Assembly: GCF_003058055.1 (NCBI RefSeq)
Contig: NZ_QBTZ01000001.1
Location: 1,862,501 to 1,926,500, forward strand
Direction: 5' to 3'
Length of the DNA: 64,000 nucleotides
Source of the DNA: Acidovorax sp. 107
GTDB lineage: Bacteria; Pseudomonadota; Gammaproteobacteria; Burkholderiales; Burkholderiaceae_C
Shown here: positions 42,233 through 53,737 of the stretch, piece by piece
Numbering within the stretch: position 1 is the stretch's first letter
Layout: every line of letters starts with the position of its first letter
The notes under the pieces: generated by a model
Told to the model about the DNA's origin: nothing
What the model saw: the letters and a program-made list of their open reading frames with translations, nothing else
Databases searched by the model: none
Translations under genes and position numbers: made by a program

Positions 42233-43438
42233 ATGAATCCCCTGCTCTCCCAACTCCAGCCTTACCCCTTTGAGCGGCTGCGGCAACTCTTCGCGGGAGT
42301 CACTCCCCCGGCGGCCTACAGCCCCATCAGCCTGGGCATGGGTGAGCCACGCCATCCTACACCGCAGTTCATCAAAGATGCACTCAGTAACAACCTGGGC
42401 GGACTGGCCAGTTACCCCGCCACGGCCGGTGAACCCAAGCTGCGCGAGGCCTTCACCCACTGGCTGCAACAACGCTATGCGCTGACCCTCGACCCCGGCA
42501 CCCAGGTGCTGCCTGTCAATGGCTCACGCGAAGCGCTGTTTGCCTTTGCGCAGACCATCATCGACCCCTCTCAAGGCCAACCTCTGGTCGTCTGCCCCAA
42601 CCCGTTCTACCAAATTTACGAAGGCGCCGCCTTGCTGGCCGGCGCCCAGCCGTACTACGCGGCCAGCGACCCCAGCCGCAACTTTGCCGTGAACTGGGAT
42701 GCCGTGCCCGACGCCGTGTGGCAGCGCACGCAGTTGCTGTTTGTCTGCTCCCCCGGCAACCCCACGGGCGCCGTGATGCCGCTGAGCGAATGGAAGAAGC
42801 TGTTCGAGCTGAGCGACCGCTACGGCTTTGTGATTGCCTCGGACGAGTGCTATAGCGAGATCTATTTCCGCGACGAGCCACCCCTGGGTGGCCTTCAGGC
42901 TGCGGCGCAGCTGGGACGCGGCGACTTCAAGAACCTGATCTCCTTCACCAGCCTGTCCAAGCGCAGCAACGTGCCCGGCATGCGCAGCGGCTTTGTGGCG
43001 GGCGACGCGGCCCTGATCAAGTCATTTCTGCTCTATCGTACTTACCATGGCAGCGCCATGAGCCCCATCGTGCAGGCCGCCAGCGTTGCTGCCTGGAGCG
43101 ATGAGCAGCATGTGGTGGAAAACCGCGCGCTGTACCGCAAGAAATTCGCCCAGGTCACACCACTGCTGGCGGGCGTGATGGAAGTCGCCCTGCCGGATGC
43201 CGGTTTCTACCTGTGGGCCAAGGTGCCTGAAGCCCTGGGCATGGACGACGCCGAGTTCGCGCGCGCCCTCCTGGCTCAATACAATGTCACGGTGCTGCCC
43301 GGCAGCTACCTGGCCCGCGAGGCCCAGGGCAGCAACCCCGGCGCCCAGCGCGTGCGCATGGCCCTGGTGGCCGAGACCGAAGAATGCGTGGAAGCCGCGC
43401 TGCGCATCGTGCAATTCATCCAATCCCGTACTGCCTGA
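42233..43438 (+). CDS. dapC: Succinyldiaminopimelate transaminase
   Basis: A 401-residue fold-type I PLP aminotransferase. PLP-site features are [21 protein letters not shown] and the Schiff-base lysine in [21 protein letters not shown]. It transfers an amino group to N-succinyl-2-amino-6-ketopimelate in lysine and peptidoglycan precursor synthesis. The assignment to DapC, rather than a generic aspartate-type aminotransferase, rests on the adjacent dapD and dapE genes. dapD starts 16 bases downstream. Divergent from the chemoreceptor gene. Confidence 0.92.
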   Translation: MNPLLSQLQPYPFERLRQLFAGVTPPAAYSPISLGMGEPRHPTPQFIKDALSNNLGGLASYPATAGEPKLREAFTHWLQQRYALTLDPGTQVLPVNGSREALFAFAQTIIDPSQGQPLVVCPNPFYQIYEGAALLAGAQPYYAASDPSRNFAVNWDAVPDAVWQRTQLLFVCSPGNPTGAVMPLSEWKKLFELSDRYGFVIASDECYSEIYFRDEPPLGGLQAAAQLGRGDFKNLISFTSLSKRSNVPGMRSGFVAGDAALIKSFLLYRTYHGSAMSPIVQAASVAAWSDEQHVVENRALYRKKFAQVTPLLAGVMEVALPDAGFYLWAKVPEALGMDDAEFARALLAQYNVTVLPGSYLAREAQGSNPGAQRVRMALVAETEECVEAALRIVQFIQSRTA

Positions 43439-43454
43439 TCTGATCGACAACAAC

Positions 43455-44288
43455 ATGACCCAACAACTCCAAACCCTCATCGACAACGCCTGGGACAACC
43501 GCGCCAGCCTCTCGCCCGCCGCCGCTCCCAAGGAGATCCAGGACGCTGTCGAGCATGTGATCGCCGAGCTGAACAATGGCAAGCTGCGCGTAGCCACCCG
43601 CGAAGGCGTGGGCCAGTGGACCGTGCACCAGTGGATCAAGAAGGCCGTGCTGCTGTCGTTCCGCCTCAAGGACAACGAAGTCGTCAAGGCCGGCGACCTG
43701 GGCTTTTACGACAAGGTGCAGACCAAATTTGCCCACCTGTCCGAAGAAGAAATGAAGGCCACCGGCGTGCGCGTGGTGCCCCCCGCTGTGGCCCGCCGCG
43801 GCAGCTTCATCGCCAAGGGCGCGATCCTGATGCCGTCGTACGTGAACATTGGCGCCTACGTGGGCGAAGGCACCATGGTCGACACCTGGGCCACCGTGGG
43901 TTCGTGCGCACAGATCGGCGCCAACGTGCACCTGTCCGGCGGCGTGGGCATTGGCGGTGTGCTGGAGCCTCTGCAGGCCGGCCCCACCATCATTGAAGAC
44001 AACTGCTTCATCGGCGCCCGTTCCGAGGTCGTCGAAGGTGTGGTGGTCGAAGAGAACTCCGTGTTGGGCATGGGCGTGTACCTGGGCCAGAGCACCCCCA
44101 TCTTCAATCGTGCCACCGGCGAAATCAGCTACGGCCGCGTGCCTTCGGGCTCGGTGGTGGTCAGCGGCAATCTGCCCAAGACGGCCGCCAACGGCGCGCC
44201 CTACAGCATGTACGCTGCCATCATCGTCAAGCAGGTGGACGCGCAAACCCGCTCCAAGACCAGCATCAACGACCTGCTGCGCGACTGA
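43455..44288 (+). CDS. dapD: Tetrahydrodipicolinate N-succinyltransferase
   Basis: A 277-residue left-handed beta-helix acyltransferase. Hexapeptide repeats run from about residue 100 to 220 ([42 protein letters not shown]). It uses succinyl-CoA to succinylate tetrahydrodipicolinate, the step before DapC. The N-terminal helical domain and the length match the family exactly. The ATG at 43455 begins [13 protein letters not shown]. Next gene is pilU, 70 bases downstream. Confidence 0.95.
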   Translation: MTQQLQTLIDNAWDNRASLSPAAAPKEIQDAVEHVIAELNNGKLRVATREGVGQWTVHQWIKKAVLLSFRLKDNEVVKAGDLGFYDKVQTKFAHLSEEEMKATGVRVVPPAVARRGSFIAKGAILMPSYVNIGAYVGEGTMVDTWATVGSCAQIGANVHLSGGVGIGGVLEPLQAGPTIIEDNCFIGARSEVVEGVVVEENSVLGMGVYLGQSTPIFNRATGEISYGRVPSGSVVVSGNLPKTAANGAPYSMYAAIIVKQVDAQTRSKTSINDLLRD

Positions 44289-44358
44289 TTGCCGTGAACC
44301 CGCGGACGGCCCTGGCCGTTCGCCCACCGACAGAGACAGACAACAAGAGGGAAACACC

Positions 44359-45522
44359 ATGAGCACGATGGAACGAATTCTTCGCCTGATGGCAGAGAAA
44401 AAGGCCTCCGACGTCTATCTGTCGGCCAACGCACCTGCGCTGATCAAGATCAACGGCGAGTGCGTGCCGATCAACAACCAGATCCTGCCCCCCGACGCGC
44501 CGCGCAATCTTCTGTCCGAAGTGGTCACGCCAGACCGCATCGAGGAGCTGGAAGAAACCGGCGAGCTCAACATGGGCGTGCCGCTCAGCGGCGTGGGCCG
44601 GTTCCGGGTCAGCGCCATGCGCCAGCGCGGCAGCTACGCGGTGGTGATCCGCTTCATCTCGCAGCAGATCCCGGAGTTCGACACGCTGGGCCTGCCCCCT
44701 GTGATGCGCGAACTCATCATGGAAAAACGCGGGCTGATCCTGATGGTGGGTGCTACCGGCTCGGGCAAGAGCACCTCGCTGGCGTCGATGATCGACACGC
44801 GCAACGAAGCGCTGACAGGCCACATCCTCACCATCGAGGACCCGGTCGAGTATCAGTTCAAGAACAAGAAATCCATCGTCAACCAGCGCGAGATCGGCAG
44901 CGACACCCAGTCGTTGCAGACCGCCCTGAAAAACGCGCTGCGCCAGGCGCCCGACGTGATCCTGATCGGCGAAATTCGCGACCGCGAGACCATGTCTGCC
45001 GCCATTGCCTATGCGCAGTCGGGCCACCTGTGCCTGGCCACACTGCACGGCAACAACAGCTACCACGCGCTCAATCGCATCTTGTCGTTCTACCCCGTCG
45101 AGGTGCGCCCCACCATGCTGGGCGACCTGGCATCGGCCCTCAAGGCCGTGGTGTCCCAGCGCCTGGTGCGCAAGACCGACGGCGGCCGGGTGCCAGCCGT
45201 GGAGGTCATGCTCAACTCCAAGCTGGTGTCGGAGCTGATCGAAAAGGGAGATTTCTCCGGCGTGAAGGAGGCCATGGAAAAATCCATGGCCGAAGGCTCG
45301 CAGACCTTCGAGGAGGCTCTGGCCCGCCTCATCATGGAGTCCAAGATCGAACGTAAGGAAGGCCTTGCGTACGCTGACTCGCCCACCAACCTCATGTGGC
45401 GCCTGCAAAACGACTTCTCCCTTGCTGCCAATGCTGCCAAGGCCCAGAAGGAAGCGCGCGACACGCCGGATGACACCCCGTCATTCACCGAGATCGTGCT
45501 GGACGTCAAGCCGGCGGCATGA
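44359..45522 (+). CDS. pilU: Type IV pilus retraction ATPase PilU
   Basis: A 387-residue PilT/PilU hexameric ATPase. Walker A is GATGSGKST near residue 133; the Asp box is DPVEYQFKNKKSIVNQREIG, Walker B region DVILIGEIRDRETMSAA, and His box LCLATLHGNNSYHALNRI. The start MSTMERILRLMAEKKASDVYLSA and the acidic C-terminal tail are PilU-like rather than PilT-like. It assists PilT in pilus retraction at the inner membrane. Placement between dapD and dapE, without pilT, is unexpected by function. Confidence 0.92.
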   Translation: MSTMERILRLMAEKKASDVYLSANAPALIKINGECVPINNQILPPDAPRNLLSEVVTPDRIEELEETGELNMGVPLSGVGRFRVSAMRQRGSYAVVIRFISQQIPEFDTLGLPPVMRELIMEKRGLILMVGATGSGKSTSLASMIDTRNEALTGHILTIEDPVEYQFKNKKSIVNQREIGSDTQSLQTALKNALRQAPDVILIGEIRDRETMSAAIAYAQSGHLCLATLHGNNSYHALNRILSFYPVEVRPTMLGDLASALKAVVSQRLVRKTDGGRVPAVEVMLNSKLVSELIEKGDFSGVKEAMEKSMAEGSQTFEEALARLIMESKIERKEGLAYADSPTNLMWRLQNDFSLAANAAKAQKEARDTPDDTPSFTEIVLDVKPAA

Positions 45523-45549
45523 TGTGCCTCTTTCGTACCCGGGCCCCTG

Positions 45550-45566
45550 TCGCACGGACCGTGCGA
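45550..45566. repeat. Perfect 8-bp inverted repeat between pilU and dapE
   Basis: TCGCACGG and CCGTGCGA flank a single central base. No T-tract follows, so it is not a standard terminator; a hairpin or a protein-binding palindrome are alternatives. Confidence 0.5.
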
Positions 45567-45607
45567 TGCAGAAGCACCGCCCCGTGACCACAGCTTCCCC
45601 CCACTGA

Positions 45608-47775
<2,168 letters not shown>

Positions 47776-47850
47776 AGCCCTTTGCGCCACCTTGGCAGCT
47801 GCAGCGGCTGGGCCGCTGACAACTGTGCAGGCCCCCAGAGTTTTGTACGC

Positions 47851-47878
47851 CACCCGCCTCGTGCGGGTGTGCTTTTTT
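47851..47878 (+). terminator. Rho-independent terminator after prmB
   Basis: Stem CACCCGC/GCGGGTG with a 5-base loop, then a TGC and six T residues. It ends 12 bases before the ABC-F start codon, so it separates the dap/prmB unit from the ABC-F gene, whose promoter would have to overlap it or lie upstream. Confidence 0.75.
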
Positions 47879-47889
47879 CTGATTCCCGG

Positions 47890-49929
47890 ATGATCACCCT
47901 CAAGAACGTTACCCTGCGCCGAGGCACGAAAGTCGTGCTCGACAGCGTGTCCACCACCATCAACCCCGGCGAAAGCGTAGGGCTTGTGGGCCGCAATGGC
48001 GCAGGCAAGTCCAGCCTGTTCGCCCTGCTCAGCGGCAAGCTGCATGAAGACGGCGGAGACTTTCACATACCGTCGAGCTGGCGAATGGCCGAGGTCGCGC
48101 AGAACATGCCCGAAACCGACGAGTCAGCCACAGAGTTTGTGCTGGAAGGCGACACGCGCCTGGCCGAGGTGCAGCGCCAGTTGGCAGAGGCCGAGGCCAG
48201 CGACGATGGCATGGCCATCGCCCACGCCTATTCCGACCTGCACGACGCTGGCGCACACGATGCCGTGGCCCGTGCGCAGGCACTCATCCTGGGCCTGGGC
48301 TTTCGCGTGAGCGAGCTGGATCAGCCGGTCAACAGCTTTTCGGGCGGCTGGCGCATGCGCTTGCAACTGGCGCGTGCGCTGATGTGTCCGAGTGACCTGC
48401 TGCTGCTGGACGAGCCCACCAACCACTTGGATCTGGACGCCCTCGTCTGGCTGGAGGCATGGCTCAAGCGCTACGCAGGCACCATGATCGTGATCAGCCA
48501 CGACCGCGAATTCCTGGACGCCATCACCAACGTCACCCTGCAAATCCAGCAAGGTGAGCTGAACCGTTACGGCGGCAACTACAGCAAGTTCGAAGAGCTG
48601 CGCGCCCAACAGCTCGAACTGCAGCAAGCCAGCTTTGCCAAGCAGCAGGAAAAGATGGCCCACCTGCAGAAGTTCATCGACCGCTTCAAGGCCAAGGCCA
48701 GCAAGGCCAAGCAGGCGCAAAGCCGGGTCAAGCAACTCGAACGCATGGAGAAGATCGGACCGGTGCTCGCCGAGGCGGACTTCACGTTCGAGTTCAAGGA
48801 ACCGGCCAACCTGCCCAATCCCATGCTGGCCATCAGCGACGCGTCGTTCGGCTATGTGGACGACGAGGGCACGCCCACCACCATCCTCACCGGCGTCAAC
48901 CGCTCGGTGCTGGCGGGGCAGCGCATCGGTATCCTGGGTGCCAACGGCCAGGGCAAGTCCACCCTGGTCAAGACCATTGCGCGCACCATGAAGGCGCTGG
49001 GCGGCAGCATCACCGAAGGCAAGGGCCTGAACATCGGGTACTTTGCCCAGCAGGAGCTGGACGTTCTGCGTCCCGCAGAGAACCCGCTGGAGCACATGAT
49101 CCGCCTGGCCAAGGACCTGGGGCCGGATGCCAAGCAACCCAGCCGCGAGCAGGATCTGCGCAGCTACCTGGGCAGCTTCAATTTCACGGGTGACATGGTC
49201 AAGCAGGCCGTGGGCACCATGAGCGGCGGCGAAAAGGCCCGCCTGGTGCTGGCCATGATCGTCTGGCAACGCCCCAACCTGCTGCTGCTGGACGAGCCCA
49301 CCAACCACCTGGACCTGGCTACCCGCGAGGCGCTGGCCATGGCGCTCAACGACTTCGATGGCACCGTCATGCTGGTCAGCCACGACCGTGCGCTGCTGCG
49401 CTCGGTCTGCGAAGATTTCTGGATGGTCGGCCGGGGCGTGGTCGGCCCCTTCGATGGCGACCTGGACGACTACCAGCGCTACCTGCTTGAAGAGTCCAAG
49501 CGCCTGCGCGAAGAGGCGCGTCTGGCCGAACAGGCCCAGGCGTCACAGGCCCAGGCAAGTGCACCAGCCCCCACCACCGCACCTGCGGCCGTTGCCGTCG
49601 CTTCTGCCACGCCCGCACCGGCCCCCTCCCCCGCGCCTTCGCGTGACGGGCGCGAGCAACGCAAGCTCGACGCCCAAACACGCCAGCAGCTGGCCGAAAA
49701 GACCCGGCCGCTCAAAAAGGAGCTGGAACAGATCGACAAGCGCCTGGCGGCTTTGGGCGCGGAACGCACCCAATTGGAGCACCAACTGACGCAGGCCTTG
49801 CCTCCCGCAGAGATCGCCGAGTGCGGTCGCCGCTTGAAAGCCGGGAATGAAGAAACGGGAAAACTCGAAGAACGCTGGCTGGAAATTTCGTCAGAACTCG
49901 AAGAAATGTCGGGTGCCTCGGTCAGCTGA
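47890..49929 (+). CDS. ABC-F family ATPase (YheS-type)
   Basis: A 679-residue soluble protein with two ABC domains. Walker A motifs are GRNGAGKSS (about residue 35) and GANGQGKST (about 345); signatures SFSGGWRMRLQLA and TMSGGEKARLVLA; both Walker B motifs read LLLLDEPTNHLDL. A basic linker (KAKASKAKQAQSRVKQLE) joins them, and an Ala/Pro linker plus C-terminal coiled coil follows. No membrane domain. ABC-F proteins act on ribosomes, in translation or drug protection. Most like E. coli YheS; exact role unknown. Confidence 0.9.
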   Translation: MITLKNVTLRRGTKVVLDSVSTTINPGESVGLVGRNGAGKSSLFALLSGKLHEDGGDFHIPSSWRMAEVAQNMPETDESATEFVLEGDTRLAEVQRQLAEAEASDDGMAIAHAYSDLHDAGAHDAVARAQALILGLGFRVSELDQPVNSFSGGWRMRLQLARALMCPSDLLLLDEPTNHLDLDALVWLEAWLKRYAGTMIVISHDREFLDAITNVTLQIQQGELNRYGGNYSKFEELRAQQLELQQASFAKQQEKMAHLQKFIDRFKAKASKAKQAQSRVKQLERMEKIGPVLAEADFTFEFKEPANLPNPMLAISDASFGYVDDEGTPTTILTGVNRSVLAGQRIGILGANGQGKSTLVKTIARTMKALGGSITEGKGLNIGYFAQQELDVLRPAENPLEHMIRLAKDLGPDAKQPSREQDLRSYLGSFNFTGDMVKQAVGTMSGGEKARLVLAMIVWQRPNLLLLDEPTNHLDLATREALAMALNDFDGTVMLVSHDRALLRSVCEDFWMVGRGVVGPFDGDLDDYQRYLLEESKRLREEARLAEQAQASQAQASAPAPTTAPAAVAVASATPAPAPSPAPSRDGREQRKLDAQTRQQLAEKTRPLKKELEQIDKRLAALGAERTQLEHQLTQALPPAEIAECGRRLKAGNEETGKLEERWLEISSELEEMSGASVS

Positions 49930-50120
49930 AGATGTAAAGTCCTGTAAATTTTTCCCTCAATTTTCAGGAATTTTCCTTGATTGGCATTGTTTCGTTGCTG
50001 CTAAATTTATAGCAAATTTTCGTGTAAACCTACAGGCTATTGCCGTTGCATTTTTTTGCGAAAGCTTGTCAACGGACTGCAGACTGACCGCGTTGTTGGT
50101 ACATCACAGGAGTTTTCCAC
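49930..50120. other. A+T-rich intergenic segment preceding a small ORF
   Basis: A distinctly A+T-rich stretch after the ABC-F stop, with runs such as AAATTTTTCCC and AAATTTATAGCAAATTTT. No gene is seen in it. It could hold the promoter of the 24-codon ORF at 50121 or of a non-coding RNA ending at the palindromic terminator at 50355-50400. Confidence 0.4.
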
Positions 50121-50195
50121 ATGAATACCACCGCTATCTTGTCCGCCTGGCCCGAAGACGAACGCGACCGCAAGCGCGCCCCGGCCCGCTTCTGA
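50121..50195 (+). CDS. 24-residue small ORF with strong ribosome-binding site
   Basis: An ORF coding MNTTAILSAWPEDERDRKRA then PARF and TGA. AGGAG (50108-50112) lies 8 bases before the ATG. The product has a short hydrophobic start and a highly charged, arginine-rich second half. It sits after an A+T-rich segment and about 160 bases before a perfect palindromic terminator, so a short dedicated transcript is plausible. I recognise no family. Either a small protein or a leader peptide; no downstream same-strand gene is present for it to attenuate. Confidence 0.45.
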   Translation: MNTTAILSAWPEDERDRKRAPARF

Positions 50196-50354
50196 AGGCG
50201 CTGCAGCCAAGCCACTGTTGTGCAGGTCGATGACATTGCCGCACCGCACAACAAGCACAAAACATACCAATGCATGGGAGATATAGGAACTTCAGGCCAA
50301 TATTTTCCAGGCGCACCGTAGCAAGGCCAGAGTTAATCTCTCGCAACCCTTGCA

Positions 50355-50400
50355 GGTCCCAACAAAAAACCCCGCATCTGCGGGGTTTTTTGTTGGGACC
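50355..50400. terminator. Perfect 22-bp palindromic bidirectional terminator
   Basis: Arms 50355-50376 and 50379-50400 are exact reverse complements with a 2-base centre. The inner part is a CCCCGCA/TGCGGGG stem flanked by A6 and T6 tracts, so it works as a rho-independent terminator in both directions. The outer GGTCCCAAC/GTTGGGACC extends the stem. It terminates phaB from the right and any transcript of the small ORF from the left. Confidence 0.88.
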
Positions 50401-50440
50401 TTTTGTTGCTCCTGTGGCGACCAAAAAGGCCGCGCAAGCC

Positions 50441-51178
50441 TTAGCCCATGTGCAGGCCACCGTTGACCGAGAAGTCGGCGCCTGTGGCGTAACCGCCCTC
50501 TTCCGATGCCAGCCAGGCAATGATCGAGGCGATCTCGCTGGGCTCGCCCAGACGCTTGACGGGCACCGTCGCCACGATCTTTTCCAGCACGTCCGGGCGG
50601 ATCGCCTTGACCATGTCCGTGCCGATGTAGCCTGGGCTGACCGTGTTGACCGTAACGCCCTTGGTGGCCAGCTCTTGCGCCAGGGCCATCGAGAAGCCGT
50701 GCATCCCTGCCTTGGCGGCGGAATAGTTGGTCTGCCCTGCCTGGCCTTTTTCGCCGTTGACCGAGCTGATGTTGATGATGCGGCCCCAGCCCTTTTCCAC
50801 CATGTCAGACACCACTTGCTTCGTGACATTGAACATGCTGTTGAGGTTGGTTTCGATAACGGCGTCCCAGTCTTCGCGCGACATCTTGAGGAACATGCGG
50901 TCCCGCGTGATGCCGGCGTTGTTCACCAGCACGTCGATGGTGCCGTGTTCCGCCTTGGTCTTGCCGAAGGCTTCCACGGTGGAATCCCAATCACCCACGT
51001 TACCGACCGACGCATAAAACGTGTAGCCCAGGGCCTTTTGCTCGGCCAGCCACTTGGCGTGGTCCCGTGTCGGGCCGCAGCCAGCGATGACCTTGAAACC
51101 TTCCTTGTGCAGGCGCTGGCAAATGGCGGTACCGATGCCTCCCATGCCACCGGTGACATACGCGACTTTTTGGCTCAT
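50441..51178 (-). CDS. phaB: Acetoacetyl-CoA reductase
   Basis: A 245-residue SDR enzyme reducing acetoacetyl-CoA to (R)-3-hydroxybutyryl-CoA with NADPH. Cofactor motif TGGMGGIG near residue 9, NNAGITRD, catalytic SSVNGEKGQAGQTNYSAAKAG. The TYR-type PhaB features GCGPTRDHAKW and MFLKMSREDWD are present. The ATG at 51178 lies 5 bases after GGAGA. It ends at the palindromic terminator. It is separated from phaA and phaC by an EAL-domain gene rather than being directly linked. Confidence 0.93.
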   Translation of the reverse strand: MSQKVAYVTGGMGGIGTAICQRLHKEGFKVIAGCGPTRDHAKWLAEQKALGYTFYASVGNVGDWDSTVEAFGKTKAEHGTIDVLVNNAGITRDRMFLKMSREDWDAVIETNLNSMFNVTKQVVSDMVEKGWGRIINISSVNGEKGQAGQTNYSAAKAGMHGFSMALAQELATKGVTVNTVSPGYIGTDMVKAIRPDVLEKIVATVPVKRLGEPSEIASIIAWLASEEGGYATGADFSVNGGLHMG

Positions 51179-51428
51179 GTGATTTCTCCTTGTTAGTGAT
51201 TGGCTCAGGACCCACTCTACCGAAGAAATTGGGCACTGCCGTGAAGGAAAACACTGAAGCCCTTTCCTTTTTGACATATCCGCATGCGTCACACCATTGA
51301 CGCCAGTCAAGCCTAGCGGCGCGTCACCAATGTGGTGCCTGGGGGCTCAACAAATTCAGGCAGCCGCCCGGCGATTGAGAGCTGAAGAGCCTCGCAAGGG
51401 CAGCCCTTGGACTGCAGGCCGCTGCGGG

Positions 51429-52211
51429 CTAGACGTGCCGCGGCGCCAGTGGCAAAGACTCCCATCCCGGCTTGGCAAACAGATAGCCTTGCTGGTAGCA
51501 AACGCCCACCGATTGCAGATAGGCGGACTCAGCCGAGGTTTCAATGCCCTCGGCCACAATGTCGATGGACAAGCGCTGACACACCAACACGATGCCGCAC
51601 ACAATCGCCTGACGCACGGGGTCTTGGTCAATGTTGCGAATCAGCTCCATGTCGATCTTGAGCACATGGGGCTGGAATTGAACCAGCATGTTCAGCCCTG
51701 CATAGCCCGCACCAAAGTCGTCGATGGCCGTGATGAGACCCTGGCGCCGGTATTCATTGAAGATGGACTTGAGGTGGGCACCGTTGGTGACCTGCTCACC
51801 CTCGGTCACCTCGAACATGATGCGGTCGTGCGGGAAATCGAATTCCTCAGCCGCCTCCATCGTGGCGCGGATGCAGGTCTCGGGCCGGTACACCGCATTG
51901 GGTAGAAAGTTGATGCTCAGCCGGCAGTCCGGCAAGTTGGCAAGCCCCAGGCGCGACGCCAATTCAATCGCCTTGACGCGGCACGCCTGGTCAAACCGAT
52001 AACGGTTGGTGTCATCCACCCACGACAGCACTGTGCCAGCCGACTCACCACCCACACCACGCACCAGCGCCTCGTAGGCAAACGGACGATTCAACTCCAG
52101 ATTCATGATGGGCTGAAAGGCCATTGTGAAGTCGAACGGAAGCTGCGTCTTGTCACGACAGGATTGACAGCCCACGGGTTCGAAGGGTTGGGCAAAAATG
52201 GTCGCGGTCAT
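51429..52211 (-). CDS. Stand-alone EAL-domain c-di-GMP phosphodiesterase
   Basis: A 260-residue protein consisting of an EAL domain only. The motif YEALVRG, SINFLPN, FEVTEGE, AIDDFGAGYAG, LKIDMELI and AEGIET are all present, so metal and c-di-GMP binding residues look intact. A short N-terminal CQSC pair could bind metal or be redox-active. Start ATG at 52211. It lies between phaB and phaA in the same orientation; a terminator separates it from phaA, so it has its own promoter. Confidence 0.88.
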   Translation of the reverse strand: MTATIFAQPFEPVGCQSCRDKTQLPFDFTMAFQPIMNLELNRPFAYEALVRGVGGESAGTVLSWVDDTNRYRFDQACRVKAIELASRLGLANLPDCRLSINFLPNAVYRPETCIRATMEAAEEFDFPHDRIMFEVTEGEQVTNGAHLKSIFNEYRRQGLITAIDDFGAGYAGLNMLVQFQPHVLKIDMELIRNIDQDPVRQAIVCGIVLVCQRLSIDIVAEGIETSAESAYLQSVGVCYQQGYLFAKPGWESLPLAPRHV

Positions 52212-52387
52212 GGGAAAACATGGTACCGCACCATGGCAAACTTGCGGCCCTTCAGCGCCCGTGCAGAGCCTTCTGGAGGCTGCACACATCCCTGGGCTGA
52301 GGGGCTGCTATCCGGTGATGGAACTCCCAGACGATCTGCTGAAGACCTTGGGGCAGCTTTCTTCACCCAACAGGCCAACACACCCAT

Positions 52388-52418
52388 AAAAAAGGCCGCA
52401 TATCCATGCGGCCTTTTT
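52388..52418. terminator. Bidirectional rho-independent terminator after phaA
   Basis: Inverted arms AAAAAGGCCGCAT and ATGCGGCCTTTTT around a 4-base loop. It lies 65 bases after the phaA stop and ends the phaC-phaA transcript. Confidence 0.88.
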
Positions 52419-52482
52419 GCTGTCACTGCCAGCGTCTTTAGTCAGCACGGCAAGGGCGCCGCCTCCAACGGGGCCCTGGGGC

Positions 52483-53661
52483 TCAACGCTCCACAGCCAG
52501 AGACACCCCCATGCCGCCACCGATGCACAGCGCGGCCAAGCCCTTCTTGGCGTCACGGCGCTGCATTTCGTGCAGCAGCGTGACCAGAATCCGGCAACCG
52601 GACGCTCCAATGGGGTGACCGATGGCAATGGCGCCACCGTTCACATTCACCTTGGCGGGGTCAATTGCCAGCTCCTTGTTCACGGCGCAGGCCTGGGCGG
52701 CGAAGGCTTCGTTCAGCTCGAACAGGTCCACATCGGCCGCGTTCCAGCCTGCACGCTGCAGGGCCTTGCGCGAAGCCGGCACGGGGCCCATGCCCATGGT
52801 GGCCGGGTCCAGGCCGCTCGTGCCAAAGGCGGCAATGCGGGCCAAGGGCTTGAGGCCGAGGGCAGCGGCCTTCTTGGCGCTCATCACCACCACGGCGGCG
52901 GCGCCGTCGTTCAGACCCGATGCGTTGCCCGCGGTCACGCTGCCCGCCTTGTCAAACGCAGGGCGCAGGCCTGCCAGTGCTTCTGCGTTGGTCTTGCGGT
53001 TGAGGTATTCGTCAGTGTTGAAGAGGATGGGGTCGCCCTTCTTCTGCGCCAGGCTCACACCCACGATTTCATCGGCGAACTTGCCTGCGTCTTGCGCAGC
53101 GGCTGCCTTTTGCTGGCTGGCCAGGGCCAGCGCATCCTGCATGTCGCGGGTGATGCCGTACTGCTTGGCCACGTTTTCCGCCGTGATGCCCATGTGGTAC
53201 TGGTTGTACACGTCCCACAGGCCGTCCACGATCATGGTGTCCACCAGCTTCCAGTCGCCCATGCGCTGGCCGTCGCGCGAGTTGGGCAGCACGTGCGGTG
53301 CCAGGCTCATGCTCTCCTGGCCACCGGCCACGACGATCTCGCTGTCACCCCAGGCCACGGCCTGGGCGGCGAGCATCACGGCCTTGAGGCCGGAGCCGCA
53401 TACCGCATTGATGGTGAGCGCGGGGGTTTCCTTGGCCACGCCTGCTTTCATGGAGGCCTGGCGCGCGGGGTTCTGGCCCACGCCAGCCGCCAGCACCTGG
53501 CCCATGATGACTTCACCGATCTGGTCAGACGACAGACCCGCGCGTGCGATGGCTTCACGAATCACGATGGCGCCGAGTTCGGTCGCGGGCGTCTTGGCCA
53601 GCGAGCCACCAAACTTGCCCACAGCGGTGCGAGCGGCCGAAACGATGACGATGTCTTCCAT
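52483..53661 (-). CDS. phaA: Acetyl-CoA C-acetyltransferase (beta-ketothiolase)
   Basis: A 392-residue thiolase that condenses two acetyl-CoA. The nucleophile cysteine is in NAVCGSGLKAV (about residue 89); GGQESMS, NVNGGAIAIGHPIGASG and the second active cysteine in LCIGGGMG are in place. It is 76 bases downstream of phaC with the same orientation, so the two are probably co-transcribed, and it supplies acetoacetyl-CoA for PhaB. A terminator follows. Confidence 0.94.
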   Translation of the reverse strand: MEDIVIVSAARTAVGKFGGSLAKTPATELGAIVIREAIARAGLSSDQIGEVIMGQVLAAGVGQNPARQASMKAGVAKETPALTINAVCGSGLKAVMLAAQAVAWGDSEIVVAGGQESMSLAPHVLPNSRDGQRMGDWKLVDTMIVDGLWDVYNQYHMGITAENVAKQYGITRDMQDALALASQQKAAAAQDAGKFADEIVGVSLAQKKGDPILFNTDEYLNRKTNAEALAGLRPAFDKAGSVTAGNASGLNDGAAAVVVMSAKKAAALGLKPLARIAAFGTSGLDPATMGMGPVPASRKALQRAGWNAADVDLFELNEAFAAQACAVNKELAIDPAKVNVNGGAIAIGHPIGASGCRILVTLLHEMQRRDAKKGLAALCIGGGMGVSLAVER

Positions 53662-53737
53662 GGAATGTCCTTGTGGTTGGAGGTTGTTCGGTACGGTAGG
53701 TAATTCTCGCAGTGCTGAAAGTCAGGACTTTTGCGTA

